DNA of 39,315 bases from an uncultured Nitrosomonadales bacterium (GTDB taxonomy: Bacteria > Pseudomonadota > Gammaproteobacteria > Burkholderiales > Methylophilaceae), in contig CAJWVO010000011.1 of assembly GCA_913048465.1 (NCBI GenBank), positions 1 to 39,315 on the forward strand, given 5' to 3'. The notes under the pieces are model-generated. The model worked only from the letters and a program-made list of their open reading frames with translations, was not told the origin of the DNA and did no database searches. A program made the translations under genes and the position numbers. This document shows positions 9,385 to 19,453 of this stretch, one piece after another. How positions within the stretch are numbered: position 1 is the first letter of the stretch; each line of letters begins with the position of its first letter.

Positions 9385-11280
9385 TTACTTGGATTTTGCG
9401 GATGGTTGCGGAGAAGTTACTGCTGGACCAGATCCTGTGCCTTTGTCACCTGATGGTGATTTACCGGAATCCACTGGTTTTGGCGCTCTCACTTTTTTAC
9501 CAGCCATGATGTCATTAATTTGTTCAAAATCAATGGTCTCATACTCCAGCAAGGCCTTGGCCATTGCTTCCACCTTCTTTTTATTTTTTTCAATAATTTT
9601 TCTAGCTACCGCATACTGTTCATCCAAAATTCGTCTCACTTCAGCATCCACTTTTTGTTGTGTTGCTTCAGAAATAGTTTTGGATGGCATACCAAAGGTT
9701 GATTCATTTTGATCATCACTATAAACCATCGTACCTAACTTATCAGACATGCCATATTTAGTTACCATATCACGTGCTAGCTTGGTTGCTCTCTCAAAGT
9801 CATTCGATGCACCTGTCGACATCTGCTTCATGAAAACTTCTTCCGCAATTCGACCACCAAATAAGATAGAGATTTCCTCAAGCATTTTATCTTTGAAGTT
9901 ACTAAACCGATCAAACTCCGGCAGTTGCCATGTCAAACCTAGCGCCCACCCTCTAGGCATGATGGTCACTTTGTGAACAGGGTCTGCCTTTGGTAATGAC
10001 TTAGCCACAATTGCATGTCCAGATTCATGATAAGCGGTATTAATTCTTTCGTCTTCTTGCATCACAAGTGATTTACGTTCAGGGCCCATATAGATTTTAT
10101 CTTTAGCATCTTCGAAATCCTTCATGGTCACGGTACGATGTGAACGACGTGCAGCAAACAAAGCGGCTTCATTAACTAAGTTGGCTAAATCAGCGCCTGA
10201 GAATCCTGGTGTACCTCTCGCTAAAATGTCTGCTTTAACATCGGCATCACTTGGTATTTTTCTCATGTGTACATTAAGTATTTGCTCACGACCTTTGATG
10301 TCAGGTAAAGACACAGCAACTTGACGGTCAAATCGACCCGGGCGTAGTAACGCTTTATCTAAAACATCTGCACGGTTGGTTGCCGCAATAACTATCACAC
10401 CTGAATTTGCCTCAAAACCATCCATTTCAACTAGGAGCTGATTTAAGGTTTGTTCACGCTCATCATTTCCACCGCCCATACCAGCACCACGGTGTCTACC
10501 TACTGCATCAATTTCATCAATGAAGACAATACACGGAGAATTTTTTTTGGCTTGCTCAAACATATCTCTCACTCGAGCTGCACCAACACCCACAAACATC
10601 TCTACAAAGTCAGATCCAGAAATCGTGTAAAAAGGTACTTTAGCCTCACCCGCAATTGCTCGCGCCAATAACGTCTTACCCGTTCCCGGGGGGCCTACCA
10701 TTAGAACACCTCTAGGAATCCTGCCGCCTAACTTATGAAATCTATTTGGATCTTTTAGGAAATCCACCAACTCGGTGACTTCTTCTTTTGCTTCATCACA
10801 TCCAGCAACATCAGCAAAGGTTGTCTTGTTGGTTGTTTGGTCTAATTGTCGGGCTTTACTTTTACCAAATGAAAACGGACCGCCGCCTTTACCACCGCCT
10901 TGCATTTGCTTCATAAAGAAAATCCATACACCAATGAGCAGGATCATCGGGAACCAGGAAATAAAAATACTCATCAGCATAGATTGTTTTTCTTCTGGTT
11001 TAGCCTCAACAATCACGTTATTTTTTAACAAATCAGACACCATCCATGGATCTGTTGGTGAGTAGGTTGAGAATCTCTTACCATCCGCAGTAATGCCATT
11101 AATATTTCGACCATCAATTTCAACCTTGGATATATTTCCAGACTTTACTTGCTCCATAAACTGGGAATAGACAAGTTTGTTTTCAAAGCGATTCGCTGGT
11201 GAGAATTGATTAAAGATCATCATCATTAGTGCACCAATGGCCAACCAAACTAAGATCGTTTTTAACGTATTGTTGTTCAA
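9385..11280 (-). CDS. ftsH: ATP-dependent zinc metalloprotease FtsH
   Basis: Membrane-anchored AAA+ protease that degrades misfolded membrane proteins and unstable regulators (in E. coli LpxC and sigma-32). The 631 residues hold two membrane segments (about 6-26 and 104-124) flanking a periplasmic domain. Walker A is GPPGTGKT (196-203) and Walker B is IVFIDE (251-256). The second region of homology is [20 protein letters not shown] and the zinc site is HESGH (418-422). The C-terminal tail is Pro/Ser/Gly-rich. The start is TTG, with AAGGA six bases upstream; the ATG six bases earlier hits TGA after two codons and is not usable. It lies 36 bases behind rlmE, the classic rlmE-ftsH operon. Confidence 0.97.
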   Translation of the reverse strand: MNNNTLKTILVWLAIGALMMMIFNQFSPANRFENKLVYSQFMEQVKSGNISKVEIDGRNINGITADGKRFSTYSPTDPWMVSDLLKNNVIVEAKPEEKQSMLMSIFISWFPMILLIGVWIFFMKQMQGGGKGGGPFSFGKSKARQLDQTTNKTTFADVAGCDEAKEEVTELVDFLKDPNRFHKLGGRIPRGVLMVGPPGTGKTLLARAIAGEAKVPFYTISGSDFVEMFVGVGAARVRDMFEQAKKNSPCIVFIDEIDAVGRHRGAGMGGGNDEREQTLNQLLVEMDGFEANSGVIVIAATNRADVLDKALLRPGRFDRQVAVSLPDIKGREQILNVHMRKIPSDADVKADILARGTPGFSGADLANLVNEAALFAARRSHRTVTMKDFEDAKDKIYMGPERKSLVMQEDERINTAYHESGHAIVAKSLPKADPVHKVTIMPRGWALGLTWQLPEFDRFSNFKDKMLEEISILFGGRIAEEVFMKQMSTGASNDFERATKLARDMVTKYGMSDKLGTMVYSDDQNESTFGMPSKTISEATQQKVDAEVRRILDEQYAVARKIIEKNKKKVEAMAKALLEYETIDFEQINDIMAGKKVRAPKPVDSGKSPSGDKGTGSGPAVTSPQPSAKSK

Positions 11281-11316
11281 ATCATTTCCTTTAAATTTGC
11301 GTAATTTATTCTTATT

Positions 11317-11934
11317 CTATCTTTTTTCGAGACCAATTAAAAAAAATTCTGCACTTCTGTCTCGAGAGGACTCTGGTTTTTCAATCTTAACCCTGTTAAA
11401 AAGGCTTCTTAATTTTTTAACATAATCCTCAAAACCACTCCCCATAAAAGTCTTGACCATAAAATGTCCCTTTGGTTTCAACCAATCTGAAGCAAATTCC
11501 AATGACAAGTCATTCAAATCGTTAATCATAGCCTGATCGCGACTTTTAATACCACTAATATTGGGGGCCATATCAGAAATTACAAGGTCTACAGCTTTAT
11601 TTTCAAGCAATTCTTCAAGTTTTTGTAATATGGAAAGCTTACGAAAATCACCTTGAATAAAAGTGGTATTTTTAACATCATCCATAGGTAATAAGTCTAT
11701 TGCAAAAATTTTTCCATTATTTGATATTATTGAGCTTGCTGCTTGCGACCAGCTTCCGGGCGCTGATCCCAAATCCACAATTCGATCATTAGGACGTATT
11801 AAGTGATACTTATCATTCATTTCAATAAATTTATACGCAGCTCGGGACCGAAATCCATCTTTTTGGGCTCGCTTAACAAATTCATCGGATAAATGCTCTT
11901 TAATCCAGTTTTTTTTGGTTCTTGTTTTTTTCAT
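11317..11934 (-). CDS. rlmE: 23S rRNA 2'-O-methyltransferase RlmE (RrmJ/FtsJ)
   Basis: Methylates U2552 in the A loop of 23S rRNA using SAM, a late step in 50S assembly. The 205 residues are close to E. coli (209). The SAM-binding loop is VDLGSAPGSWSQ (about 53-64). The catalytic K-D-K-E tetrad is visible as Lys35, Asp121 (SDMAPN), Lys161 (MVKTF) and Glu196. It is divergent from yhbY with 32 bases between them, and ftsH follows on the same strand. Both products act on ribosome or membrane-protein quality, the usual context. Confidence 0.96.
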   Translation of the reverse strand: MKKTRTKKNWIKEHLSDEFVKRAQKDGFRSRAAYKFIEMNDKYHLIRPNDRIVDLGSAPGSWSQAASSIISNNGKIFAIDLLPMDDVKNTTFIQGDFRKLSILQKLEELLENKAVDLVISDMAPNISGIKSRDQAMINDLNDLSLEFASDWLKPKGHFMVKTFMGSGFEDYVKKLRSLFNRVKIEKPESSRDRSAEFFLIGLEKR

Positions 11935-11966
11935 GTCTGATACAATGTTATTTTTTTTAAGAAATC

Positions 11967-12254
11967 ATGTTAAATACTAAGCAAATCAAAGCATTAAAAG
12001 CTGAAGCTCATCACCTCAAAACAACAGTTTCTGTAGGTTCAAAAGGTATCACAAATCAGGTCATTTCTGAAATAACCAACACTATAAATTTTCATGAGTT
12101 AATCAAAATACAAATTCAGTTGGAATCGAAAGGAGACCGATTAAAAATTGCAAAAGAAATCTGTCAAGCGACAGAGTCAGAATTTGTTCAACTGATCGGC
12201 AAACAGGCGGTCATCTTTAAACAAAAAGACGAAGAAAGCAAATTCTCTATTTAA
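11967..12254 (+). CDS. yhbY: YhbY-type RNA-binding protein (CRM domain)
   Basis: Small KH-like RNA-binding protein associated with pre-50S ribosome particles in E. coli. The 95 residues cover one complete CRM domain. It opens with LNTKQIKALKAEAHHLK, followed by the RNA-binding GxxG loop as GSKG (about residues 23-26). It is divergent from rlmE, another 50S assembly factor, as in many proteobacteria. Its stop codon overlaps that of the convergent membrane-protein gene: the two share TTAA at 12251-12254. No separate terminator is present. Confidence 0.93.
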   Translation: MLNTKQIKALKAEAHHLKTTVSVGSKGITNQVISEITNTINFHELIKIQIQLESKGDRLKIAKEICQATESEFVQLIGKQAVIFKQKDEESKFSI

Positions 12255-12685
12255 CGCCACCGAAGCATTAATGCAGTAACCAATATGGTCTGAATCAAAA
12301 AGGATATGCTAGAGATACCATGCCACATAGCAAAACGATCAGCAAAGATGCTTTCCATAACTTCTTTAGGTTGTGCGTTGATTTTCATCGCTTCTAGTGT
12401 GGGTTGAATTCCAAAAAAATTTATCAGAACAATCATGGCGACAAATAAAATGAGCCAAAACTGGCTAGATTTAACCACTGACAATCCATGATATTTAAAT
12501 AAATGGAAAAAAATCAAAACAGACATCCCTAGACTAAAATAACTCAAGTAATGAAAAAGTTGATCAGCAACAACTCCTGCTAAAAAAGTTGTTGGAATTT
12601 TATCGAATAATACCTTAGCCACAATAATCATCCACCAGAGTGACCCAGCCCAAATTGATAAAAAGAGTTTAAGGAAATATCCCAT
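12251..12685 (-). CDS. Small four-helix membrane protein, DUF4149-like
   Basis: Function unknown. The 144 residues contain four predicted membrane helices at about 5-25, 43-62, 75-93 and 120-142. Conserved-looking polar residues lie near helix ends (Lys24, His45, His61 and a DRFAMWHG stretch at 116-123). The pattern and the position between greA and yhbY match the DUF4149/TMEM205-like proteins of betaproteobacteria; that assignment is from recall, not a search. It starts 4 bases after the greA stop, so it is co-transcribed with greA. Confidence 0.8.
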   Translation of the reverse strand: MGYFLKLFLSIWAGSLWWMIIVAKVLFDKIPTTFLAGVVADQLFHYLSYFSLGMSVLIFFHLFKYHGLSVVKSSQFWLILFVAMIVLINFFGIQPTLEAMKINAQPKEVMESIFADRFAMWHGISSISFLIQTILVTALMLRWR

Positions 12686-12689
12686 GAAG

Positions 12690-13169
12690 TTATATGTAAC
12701 TCACATTGGTGATTTCATATGTTTTTTGCCCGCCTGGGGTTTCCACTTCAACCACATCGCCATATTCTTTGCCAATTAATGCTCGAGCCAATGGTGAACT
12801 AATCGATATTTTATTCGCCTTGATATCCGCTTCATCATCACCAACAATTTGATAGGTGAATTTTTTCTCTTCATCCAAATCTTCTAATTCAATGGTGGCA
12901 CCAAACACACACTTGCCATCTGCATTCAGTGTAGTGGGATCAATAATCTGAACATTAGATAATTTGGCCTCAATCTCTGCAATGCGGCCTTCAATAAAAC
13001 CTTGTCGCTCTTTAGCTGATTCATATTCCGCATTTTCTGACAAATCTCCTTGCGCACGAGCTTCAGCAATCGCCTGAATAATATTAGGGCGATCATGACT
13101 CTTTAACTGATGTAATTCTTCTTTTAAACGCTCAACACCATTTCGCGTCATTGGGATTTGATCTGCCAT
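12690..13169 (-). CDS. greA: Transcription elongation factor GreA
   Basis: Rescues backtracked RNA polymerase by stimulating transcript cleavage. The 159 residues match the family (E. coli 158). The N-terminal antiparallel coiled coil carries the catalytic tip [10 protein letters not shown] (Asp and Glu that hold magnesium). The C-terminal FKBP-like domain ends with VEVETPGG and [13 protein letters not shown] lies eight bases before the ATG. It lies 75 bases behind carB; that spacer contains a small inverted repeat (ATACTT-3-AAGTAT, 13207-13221) but no convincing terminator, so greA may be read from carAB and from its own weak promoter. Confidence 0.97.
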   Translation of the reverse strand: MADQIPMTRNGVERLKEELHQLKSHDRPNIIQAIAEARAQGDLSENAEYESAKERQGFIEGRIAEIEAKLSNVQIIDPTTLNADGKCVFGATIELEDLDEEKKFTYQIVGDDEADIKANKISISSPLARALIGKEYGDVVEVETPGGQKTYEITNVSYI

Positions 13170-13244
13170 TTATTAACCTTAATAGATAATTTAAAAACTT
13201 AATTTGATACTTATAAAGTATATCTGGATTTTAAAGATTGAATA

Positions 13245-16200
13245 TTACTTATGCAAGCTTTGTAGACTATTCACTTGTAGCTCGTCAACAAAAGACATAC
13301 CTATGCAGGCAGCCTTCGCTCCAGCCAAGGTGGTGTAATAAGTTACTTTATTCATCAACGCATTGCGTCTAATCGTATAGGAATCAGCAATCGCTTTCTT
13401 ATCCTCAGTTATGTTAACAATAAAATCAATTTCTTTATTCTTAATCATGTCAACAATATGGGGTCTACCTTGTGCTACTTTGTTGATTCTTTGCACCATT
13501 AAGCCATGGCTTTGAATACATCTCGCTGTACCATCTGTGGCAACTAGATCAAATCCTAATTTAGCCAAAGCTTGTGCTATATCAATAATATTTTCATGAT
13601 CTTCCTTGCGAACACTTAAAAAAGCTTTGCCTTTGAAAGGTAATGTTGTGCTGGCGCCTAACTGAGATTTGATAAATGCTTCAGCAAAGGTATCTCCAGT
13701 CCCCATAACTTCGCCCGTTGATTTCATTTCTGGGCCTAGAATCGTATCCACGCCAGGAAATTTAATAAAGGGGAAAACAGCCTCTTTGACTGAGTAAAAT
13801 TGCGGGGTAATTTCTTTAGTAAAGTTCTGACTTTTGAGCGATTGCCCAACCATAACTTTGGCCGCAATCTTGGCAAGAGGTTTTCCAATCGCTTTTGAAA
13901 CAAAAGGAACTGTTCTTGATGCCCTAGGGTTGACTTCGAGAATATAAATTGTATCTCCTTGAATTGCAAATTGAATATTCATCAAGCCATTAACTTTCAG
14001 TGCCTTAGCAAGCATTTTCGTCTGTTTAATTAAATCTTTTTGGATCGCTTCACTCAAATCAAATGGAGGAAGTGAGCATGCCGAGTCACCTGAATGCACC
14101 CCGGCTTGTTCAATGTGTTGCATAATCCCGCCAACAACAACATCCTCACCATCAGATATAGCGTCTACATCAATTTCTTGAGCATCATTCAAAAACCGAT
14201 CAAGCAAAACTGGAGATTCATGAGAGACTTTGACTGCCTCGGTCATGTATCTTTGTAAATCTGATTCTTCATGCACAATTTCCATTGCGCGACCACCAAG
14301 GACATAGCTTGGTCTAACGACCAATGGATATCCTATTTCAGCTGCCAGTTGAATAGCTTCTTCAGGAGTTCTTGCGGTTCGGTTTGGAGGCTGATTTAAG
14401 CCTAAATCAACGAGTATCTTTTGGAATCTTTCTCTGTCCTCGGCGACATCAATGTCTTCTGGTGTCGTTCCAATAATCTTTACTCCCGCCGCTTCAAGGC
14501 CCTTGGCAAGTTTTAGAGGTGTTTGTCCTCCATACTGAACAATGACTCCATTTGGATTTTCAATATGAATAATTTCCAAAACATCTTCAAGGGTGACCGG
14601 CTCAAAATACAAACGATCCGAAGTGTCGTAATCTGTAGACACAGTCTCCGGATTGCAATTGACCATGATTGTTTCGTATCCTTCTTCTTTTAAAGCATAG
14701 GATGCATGAACACAACAATAATCAAATTCGATACCCTGGCCAATTCGATTTGGTCCACCGCCCAGAATTATAATTTTTTTATTTTTACTCGGCGAAGCCT
14801 CGCACTCTTCATCGTAACTGGAATACATATACGCTGTTGAAGTCTCAAATTCAGCAGCACAGGTATCTACTCTTTTGTATATGGGTCGGATATGATGCTG
14901 TTCACGAAGGGATCGAATTGCTGATAGAGTGGTATTCAATAAATGTGACAAGCGGGCATCTGAAAAACCTTTCTTTTTTAATTCTTTCAAAGATTGAGGC
15001 TCTATAGAATCTAAGTCTTTATTTTGAAGGTCTTTTTCTAAATCAATAATTTCTTGTATTTGGATTAAAAACCATGGATCAATTTTTGATTGCTCGTGAA
15101 TTTCCTCAACCGTCATCCCTAGTCTAAACCCATCAGCCAAATACCAAATTCTTTCCGGTCCAGGTTGTCTCAGCTCCTTAATAATTAAATCTTTATCATC
15201 AGTGGTTGAATCAAGACCGTCAACTCCAATTTCTAACCCTCTTAATGCTTTCTGAAATGATTCCTGAAACGTTCTGCCAATAGCCATGACCTCGCCAACA
15301 GACTTCATTTGTGTCGTCAGATGACTATCTGCTTTAGGAAACTTTTCAAAAGCAAAACGTGGTATTTTGGTTACAACATAGTCTATGGTTGGTTCAAATG
15401 ATGCTGGCGTTTGACCTCCGGTAATATCATTCTTTAATTCATCCAACGTATAACCAACCGCTAACTTTGCAGCAATTTTAGCAATAGGGAAACCTGTTGC
15501 CTTGGATGCTAAGGCCGAAGAACGAGATACTCGTGGGTTCATCTCAATCACCACCATCCGACCATCTTTAGGATTAATAGCAAATTGAACATTTGAACCG
15601 CCTGTATCTACTCCAATTTCTCTAAGAACTGCAATAGAGGCAGATCGCATGATTTGATACTCTTTATCAGTTAGTGTTTGAGCTGGAGCAACCGTAATCG
15701 AGTCACCCGTATGAACACCCATAGGATCGAGATTTTCAATGGAACAGATAATAATGCAGTTATCATTTTTATCTCTGACAACTTCCATTTCATATTCTTT
15801 CCAACCCAATAAGGACTCTTCAATCAGAAGTTCATTGGTTGGTGATGCGTCTAACCCACGCTCGCAGATTTCAATAAACTCATCCTTATTGTAGGCAATG
15901 CCTCCCCCACTGCCACCCATAGTGAAAGATGGTCTGATAATGACAGGGTATCCTATGGAAGCCTGAACCTGATGAGCTTCTTCAGTGCTATGAGCTATTG
16001 CAGATCGAGCAGAAGATAAACCAATTTTTTTCATGGCTTCTTTAAACAATTGACGATCTTCCGCTTTATCAATCGCTTGTTTTGAAGCGCCGATAAGTTC
16101 TACATTATATTTTTCTAAAATTTCATGCCGATCTAGATCAAGAGCACAGTTCAATGCAGTTTGACCTCCCATGGTGGGTAAAATTGCGTCAGGATTTTCT

Positions 16201-16439
16201 TTGGCAATAATCTTTTCAACAATGTCCCATTGAATTGGCTCAATATAAGTAGCATCTGCAAGGTTGGGGTCGGTCATGATGGTAGCTGGATTAGAATTAA
16301 CCAGAATTACTCTATAACCTTCTTCTTTTAACGCTTTACAAGCTTGCGCTCCAGAATAATCAAACTCACATGCCTGACCAATCACAATCGGACCAGCACC
16401 AATAATTAGAATAGATTGAATATCTTCTCTTTTAGCCAA
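13245..16439 (-). CDS. carB: Carbamoyl-phosphate synthase, large subunit
   Basis: Makes carbamoyl phosphate from ammonia (delivered by CarA), bicarbonate and two ATP, feeding arginine and pyrimidine synthesis. The 1064 residues (E. coli 1073) show the internal duplication of two ATP-grasp synthetase halves. Examples are [21 protein letters not shown] near the N-terminus and [20 protein letters not shown] in the second half. A C-terminal MGS-like regulatory domain follows, with [10 protein letters not shown]. The start is TTG at 16439, directly after the carA stop, with AAGGAG six bases upstream. It may also supply the carbamoyltransferase encoded at 31908-33632, which needs carbamoyl phosphate. 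Confidence 0.98.
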   Translation of the reverse strand: MAKREDIQSILIIGAGPIVIGQACEFDYSGAQACKALKEEGYRVILVNSNPATIMTDPNLADATYIEPIQWDIVEKIIAKENPDAILPTMGGQTALNCALDLDRHEILEKYNVELIGASKQAIDKAEDRQLFKEAMKKIGLSSARSAIAHSTEEAHQVQASIGYPVIIRPSFTMGGSGGGIAYNKDEFIEICERGLDASPTNELLIEESLLGWKEYEMEVVRDKNDNCIIICSIENLDPMGVHTGDSITVAPAQTLTDKEYQIMRSASIAVLREIGVDTGGSNVQFAINPKDGRMVVIEMNPRVSRSSALASKATGFPIAKIAAKLAVGYTLDELKNDITGGQTPASFEPTIDYVVTKIPRFAFEKFPKADSHLTTQMKSVGEVMAIGRTFQESFQKALRGLEIGVDGLDSTTDDKDLIIKELRQPGPERIWYLADGFRLGMTVEEIHEQSKIDPWFLIQIQEIIDLEKDLQNKDLDSIEPQSLKELKKKGFSDARLSHLLNTTLSAIRSLREQHHIRPIYKRVDTCAAEFETSTAYMYSSYDEECEASPSKNKKIIILGGGPNRIGQGIEFDYCCVHASYALKEEGYETIMVNCNPETVSTDYDTSDRLYFEPVTLEDVLEIIHIENPNGVIVQYGGQTPLKLAKGLEAAGVKIIGTTPEDIDVAEDRERFQKILVDLGLNQPPNRTARTPEEAIQLAAEIGYPLVVRPSYVLGGRAMEIVHEESDLQRYMTEAVKVSHESPVLLDRFLNDAQEIDVDAISDGEDVVVGGIMQHIEQAGVHSGDSACSLPPFDLSEAIQKDLIKQTKMLAKALKVNGLMNIQFAIQGDTIYILEVNPRASRTVPFVSKAIGKPLAKIAAKVMVGQSLKSQNFTKEITPQFYSVKEAVFPFIKFPGVDTILGPEMKSTGEVMGTGDTFAEAFIKSQLGASTTLPFKGKAFLSVRKEDHENIIDIAQALAKLGFDLVATDGTARCIQSHGLMVQRINKVAQGRPHIVDMIKNKEIDFIVNITEDKKAIADSYTIRRNALMNKVTYYTTLAGAKAACIGMSFVDELQVNSLQSLHK

Positions 16440-17570
16440 TCAACTCTCCTTTGTGGCTTGCATATTAGAAAAAAACTGATCGAATAAATAAGCCATCTCG
16501 GTAGGTCCAGGACTGGCTTCTGGATGGCCTTGAAAACTAAAAGCTAATTTGTTTTTTGACTCAATCCCTTGAATTGTTTGATCAAAGAGTGATTTATGAG
16601 TTACGACAATATTATCATTCAATGAACTTTCATCAACCGTAAATCCGTGATTTTGACTGGTAATAAAAACTTTCTTTGAGTTTAAATCTTGAACAGGATG
16701 GTTGGCGCCATGATGACCAAATTTCATTTTTTTGGTTTTCGCCCCAAGAGCTAATGATAGCAATTGATGTCCTAAACAAATTCCGAAAATTGGAATGGAT
16801 TGCTTTATAAATTCTTTAATATTTTTGATAGCATATTCGCATGGCTCTGGATCGCCGGGTCCATTAGATAGAAAAATTCCATCAGGATTTAATTTTAAAA
16901 CTTCTTTAAAGTCCGTTTCAGCAGGAACAACAATTAAATCAGCTCCACGGGAAGCTAGCATCCTTAAAATATTTTTTTTAATTCCGAAGTCATATGCCAC
17001 AACCTTGAATTGTGTTTCAGAAATGTGTTTGTGTCCTTCACCTAAAGACCACTCCCCCTCATCAAAAGTATATTGTTTTTTTGTTGACACCACTTTTGCA
17101 AGATCCATGCCAGACAATCCGGGGAAAGAATCTAAGATGCTGGTATTGTCTTGATCTTTACCTATTAAAATTAATCCTGGCTGAGCTCCATTGTTTCTAA
17201 TGTATCTAGTTAATTTTCTGGTATCTAAGTCAGTAATGGCGGGAATGTTATGTTCTTTTAAAAATGCAACAAGGTCTTCTTGATTCCTAAAGTTTGAACT
17301 CAATGGTGACACGCTATGAACAATCAACCCTTTACAATAAGGCAAGTCACTTTCATTATCTTCATTATTTGTCCCAGTGTTCCCTATATGAGGATAGGTT
17401 AAGGTGACAATCTGTTCCGCATAAGATGGGTCTGTAAGAATTTCTTGGTAGCCGGTAATTGAAGTATTAAATACAACTTCACCAACTGAAGAAGTGTTTG
17501 CGCCAATTGATCTGCCATGGAACGTTGTTCCATCTTTAAGAATTAGAAGAGCCGGTATTTTTTCCGACAA
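16440..17570 (-). CDS. carA: Carbamoyl-phosphate synthase, small (glutaminase) subunit
   Basis: Hydrolyses glutamine and channels ammonia to CarB. The class I glutaminase triad is visible as Cys in GICLGHQ plus His and Glu in FQGHPEA. The N-terminal domain has [20 protein letters not shown]. Two starts are possible. ATG at 17585 has no Shine-Dalgarno sequence and gives 381 residues. TTG at 17570 has AGGAG exactly six bases upstream and gives 376 residues starting [11 protein letters not shown], close to the family N-terminus. I prefer TTG because lysS, ftsH and carB use the same geometry. A good sigma-70 promoter lies about 60 bases upstream. Confidence 0.96.
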   Translation of the reverse strand: MSEKIPALLILKDGTTFHGRSIGANTSSVGEVVFNTSITGYQEILTDPSYAEQIVTLTYPHIGNTGTNNEDNESDLPYCKGLIVHSVSPLSSNFRNQEDLVAFLKEHNIPAITDLDTRKLTRYIRNNGAQPGLILIGKDQDNTSILDSFPGLSGMDLAKVVSTKKQYTFDEGEWSLGEGHKHISETQFKVVAYDFGIKKNILRMLASRGADLIVVPAETDFKEVLKLNPDGIFLSNGPGDPEPCEYAIKNIKEFIKQSIPIFGICLGHQLLSLALGAKTKKMKFGHHGANHPVQDLNSKKVFITSQNHGFTVDESSLNDNIVVTHKSLFDQTIQGIESKNKLAFSFQGHPEASPGPTEMAYLFDQFFSNMQATKES

Positions 17571-17630
17571 AGAACACTCCTGCATTAATTAATCTAGGGG
17601 TGTTTAAAAGAATAACTTTCAAACTTCTGA

Positions 17631-17659
17631 ATTATATTAGAAATTTAGGTGTCGTTCAA
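17631..17659 (-). promoter_or_regulatory. Sigma-70 promoter for carAB
   Basis: On the minus strand, TTGAAC (17659-17654) is followed by a 17-base spacer and a perfect TATAAT (17636-17631). Initiation near 17624 would leave a leader of about 40-55 bases before carA. It separates carAB from the bamE-dapB pair upstream. No known pyrimidine or arginine operator was recognised. Confidence 0.75.
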
Positions 17660-17683
17660 TAAATTGGATTAATTTAATCTAAC

Positions 17684-18487
17684 TTATTTTAAATTTAACA
17701 CTTCCTGCATATCAAATAATTTTGGTTTTTGATTTGCGACAAACTTAGCTGCCTTTAAAGCGCCTGATGCAAAATTTAAACGACTGGTAGCTTTATGAGT
17801 CAATTCAATCCTCTCACCATTACCAGCGATGAGCACCGTATGTTCACCAACAATATCTCCAGCTCTAATGGTAGAAAAACCGATTTCATTGTTCCTTCTT
17901 TTCTCTTCACGGCCATGTCGTGTGTAGATCGCATTTTTTTCTAATGATATGTTTAACCCATCAGCTGCCGCTTTACCGAGCCTTAAGGCAGTTCCTGACG
18001 GCGCATCTACTTTGTGTTTATGATGAGCCTCAACCACTTCAAAATCATAATCAGGAAGAAGTTCAGCAGCTTTCTCAACCAAAGAGATGAGGACATTCAC
18101 ACCAACGCTCATATTTGGAGCCATACAAATTGGAATGTGTTGACTGTACTCTTGGATCAAATCCAACTCCGATGGGTTGAATCCTGTTGTTCCAATAACA
18201 TAAGAGGTTTTATGATCTGATGATTTTTTAAGAAATTCCATTGTTCCTTCGGGTCGAGTAAAGTCAATCATCACATCACACTCAGATAGAAGATGATCAA
18301 TATTGTCTTGAATCAAAACTTCAGTTTCTTTACCGATAAAATAACCGGCATTTTTTCCTATGGCATGACTGCCCGAAATATCATGTGCTCCAACTAATAT
18401 TAATTCATCATCGATAATGGTTTCTTGAATTAACATTTGCCCCATCTTGCCAGAGGCGCCAAGGATAATAACTTTTATTTTACTCAT
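17684..18487 (-). CDS. dapB: 4-hydroxy-tetrahydrodipicolinate reductase
   Basis: NAD(P)H-dependent step of lysine and meso-diaminopimelate synthesis. The 267 residues match the family (E. coli 273). The nucleotide-binding loop is GASGKMGQ at residues 10-17. The substrate-binding and catalytic signature is EAHHKHKVDAPSGTAL around residues 155-170. It starts 2 bases after bamE, so the two are co-transcribed. carA follows after 113 bases (TTG start) with its own promoter. The bamE-dapB-carAB order is common in betaproteobacteria. Confidence 0.97.
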   Translation of the reverse strand: MSKIKVIILGASGKMGQMLIQETIIDDELILVGAHDISGSHAIGKNAGYFIGKETEVLIQDNIDHLLSECDVMIDFTRPEGTMEFLKKSSDHKTSYVIGTTGFNPSELDLIQEYSQHIPICMAPNMSVGVNVLISLVEKAAELLPDYDFEVVEAHHKHKVDAPSGTALRLGKAAADGLNISLEKNAIYTRHGREEKRRNNEIGFSTIRAGDIVGEHTVLIAGNGERIELTHKATSRLNFASGALKAAKFVANQKPKLFDMQEVLNLK

Positions 18488-18489
18488 AA

Positions 18490-19368
18490 TTAAAAACCAA
18501 TTTTCTCTAATAATAACTCAAAATATTTGGGATCAGATTCATCAGGTAAGGATTTTATTATATCGTCCTTGACCGATGAGCTCATCGACTGAGTTTCATC
18601 AATCGCATATTTTTCCTCTTTACTATTAACCATATCAATATTATCTTGCTCTGAAATAATCTTCTCAGGCTCCTCCTCGGTAAGTAAATTCTCCTCTTCT
18701 TGAATTACATCAACAGACTTTTCTTCGATTGCAACGGCTTTTGACTCTTTCTCAATTTGCATATCTTTTATCAACCCATCTTCAGCTTCACTTTCCCAGA
18801 ATTTAAGACGGCTTAAAAGAGATTTACTATCTTTTTTCTCCTCTTCCAACTCTTCCTTTGAGATTTTTATAGTTGATTTCTCAGTCTTTTGATCAGCTTC
18901 ATCTTCCCAAAATTTAAGTCGACTAAGTATAGAATTTTTATCCTTTTTTTGTTCTTCGTAGTCAGCCTCTGTAAGAGTAATAACTTTGGATTGTTTTTCT
19001 GTTTCTGCACCAATCAATATATCATTAGATTGAATAATATCTCCTTTGACATCAACTAATTCATCATCTTCAAAACGGACTACAACGTGTCGTTCTTCAA
19101 TTAAGCGATCATCTTTGATCATCTTGTATATATAATCCCAGCGATTTTCATGGAAAGAATCTTGAATCAATGGGGTCCCAAGAACATACTTGACTTGTGC
19201 TCTGGTCATCCCAGGCTTTAAACCCATGAGCATTTCAGCGGTAATAATATTTCCTTGCTGAACATCTAATTTATATATCTTAGCCTCGAAATAATCTATT
19301 GGACTTTTAACCGAGCAAGCTGTTAAAAAAATGAAAGTAAGAAAAGATATGAAATTACGGTAGCGCAT
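18490..19368 (-). CDS. bamE: Outer membrane assembly lipoprotein BamE with long acidic tail
   Basis: Subunit of the BAM complex that inserts beta-barrel proteins into the outer membrane. A lipoprotein signal ends in LTAC with Cys18. Residues 30-112 are the SmpA/OmlA fold, with GNIITAEMLMGLKPGMTRAQ, VLGTPLIQD and a WDYIYK strand. The protein is 292 residues, whereas E. coli BamE has 113. The extra 180 residues are charged and Glu/Lys/Asp-rich. They carry two copies of a motif of the form EExKKDxxSxLSRLKFWExEA, at about 135-160 and 172-197, 37 residues apart. The tail has no membrane segment and looks disordered. bamE is divergent from fur and leads the bamE-dapB transcript. Confidence 0.9.
   Translation of the reverse strand: MRYRNFISFLTFIFLTACSVKSPIDYFEAKIYKLDVQQGNIITAEMLMGLKPGMTRAQVKYVLGTPLIQDSFHENRWDYIYKMIKDDRLIEERHVVVRFEDDELVDVKGDIIQSNDILIGAETEKQSKVITLTEADYEEQKKDKNSILSRLKFWEDEADQKTEKSTIKISKEELEEEKKDSKSLLSRLKFWESEAEDGLIKDMQIEKESKAVAIEEKSVDVIQEEENLLTEEEPEKIISEQDNIDMVNSKEEKYAIDETQSMSSSVKDDIIKSLPDESDPKYFELLLEKIGF
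18778..18966 (-). repeat. Two-copy coding repeat in the BamE tail
   Basis: Two imperfect 111-base units encode KKDKNSILSRLKFWEDEA and KKDSKSLLSRLKFWESEA. The octamer LSRLKFWE is identical in both, while the DNA differs at many third positions. The duplication is therefore not recent, or the motif is under selection at protein level. Confidence 0.75.
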
Positions 19369-19387
19369 TTATTGATTTATAAAATTT

Positions 19388-19416
19388 TTGAACATTAAGC
19401 CTGAATAATATACCAT
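19388..19416 (+). promoter_or_regulatory. Probable fur promoter
   Basis: TTGAAC (19388-19393), a 17-base spacer and TACCAT (19411-19416) form a moderate sigma-70 promoter pointing at fur. On the other strand TGGTATATT (19415-19407) is an extended -10 for bamE, so the two promoters overlap back to back. Confidence 0.5.
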
Positions 19417-19430
19417 GATAATTATTAAAT
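19416..19430. promoter_or_regulatory. Candidate Fur box
   Basis: TGATAATTATTAAAT matches the 7-1-7 Fur consensus TGATAATNATTATCA at about 11 of 14 informative positions. The left half is perfect and the right half weak. It covers the expected start point of fur and lies just upstream of the bamE -10, so autoregulation of fur and effects on bamE are both possible. AT-richness makes chance matches easy. Confidence 0.4.
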
Positions 19431-19453
19431 AAAATTCATTGTCTGGAAAAATT

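Noticed and set aside
9071-9712. 213-codon open frame on the + strand antisense to folP and ftsH
   Set aside because: It crosses the folP/ftsH junction on the opposite strand, has no recognisable domain or ribosome site, and both sense genes are certain.
13207-13221. ATACTT-ATA-AAGTAT palindrome between carB and greA
   Set aside because: Short and AT-rich; chance is likely in this base composition, and no operator family matched.
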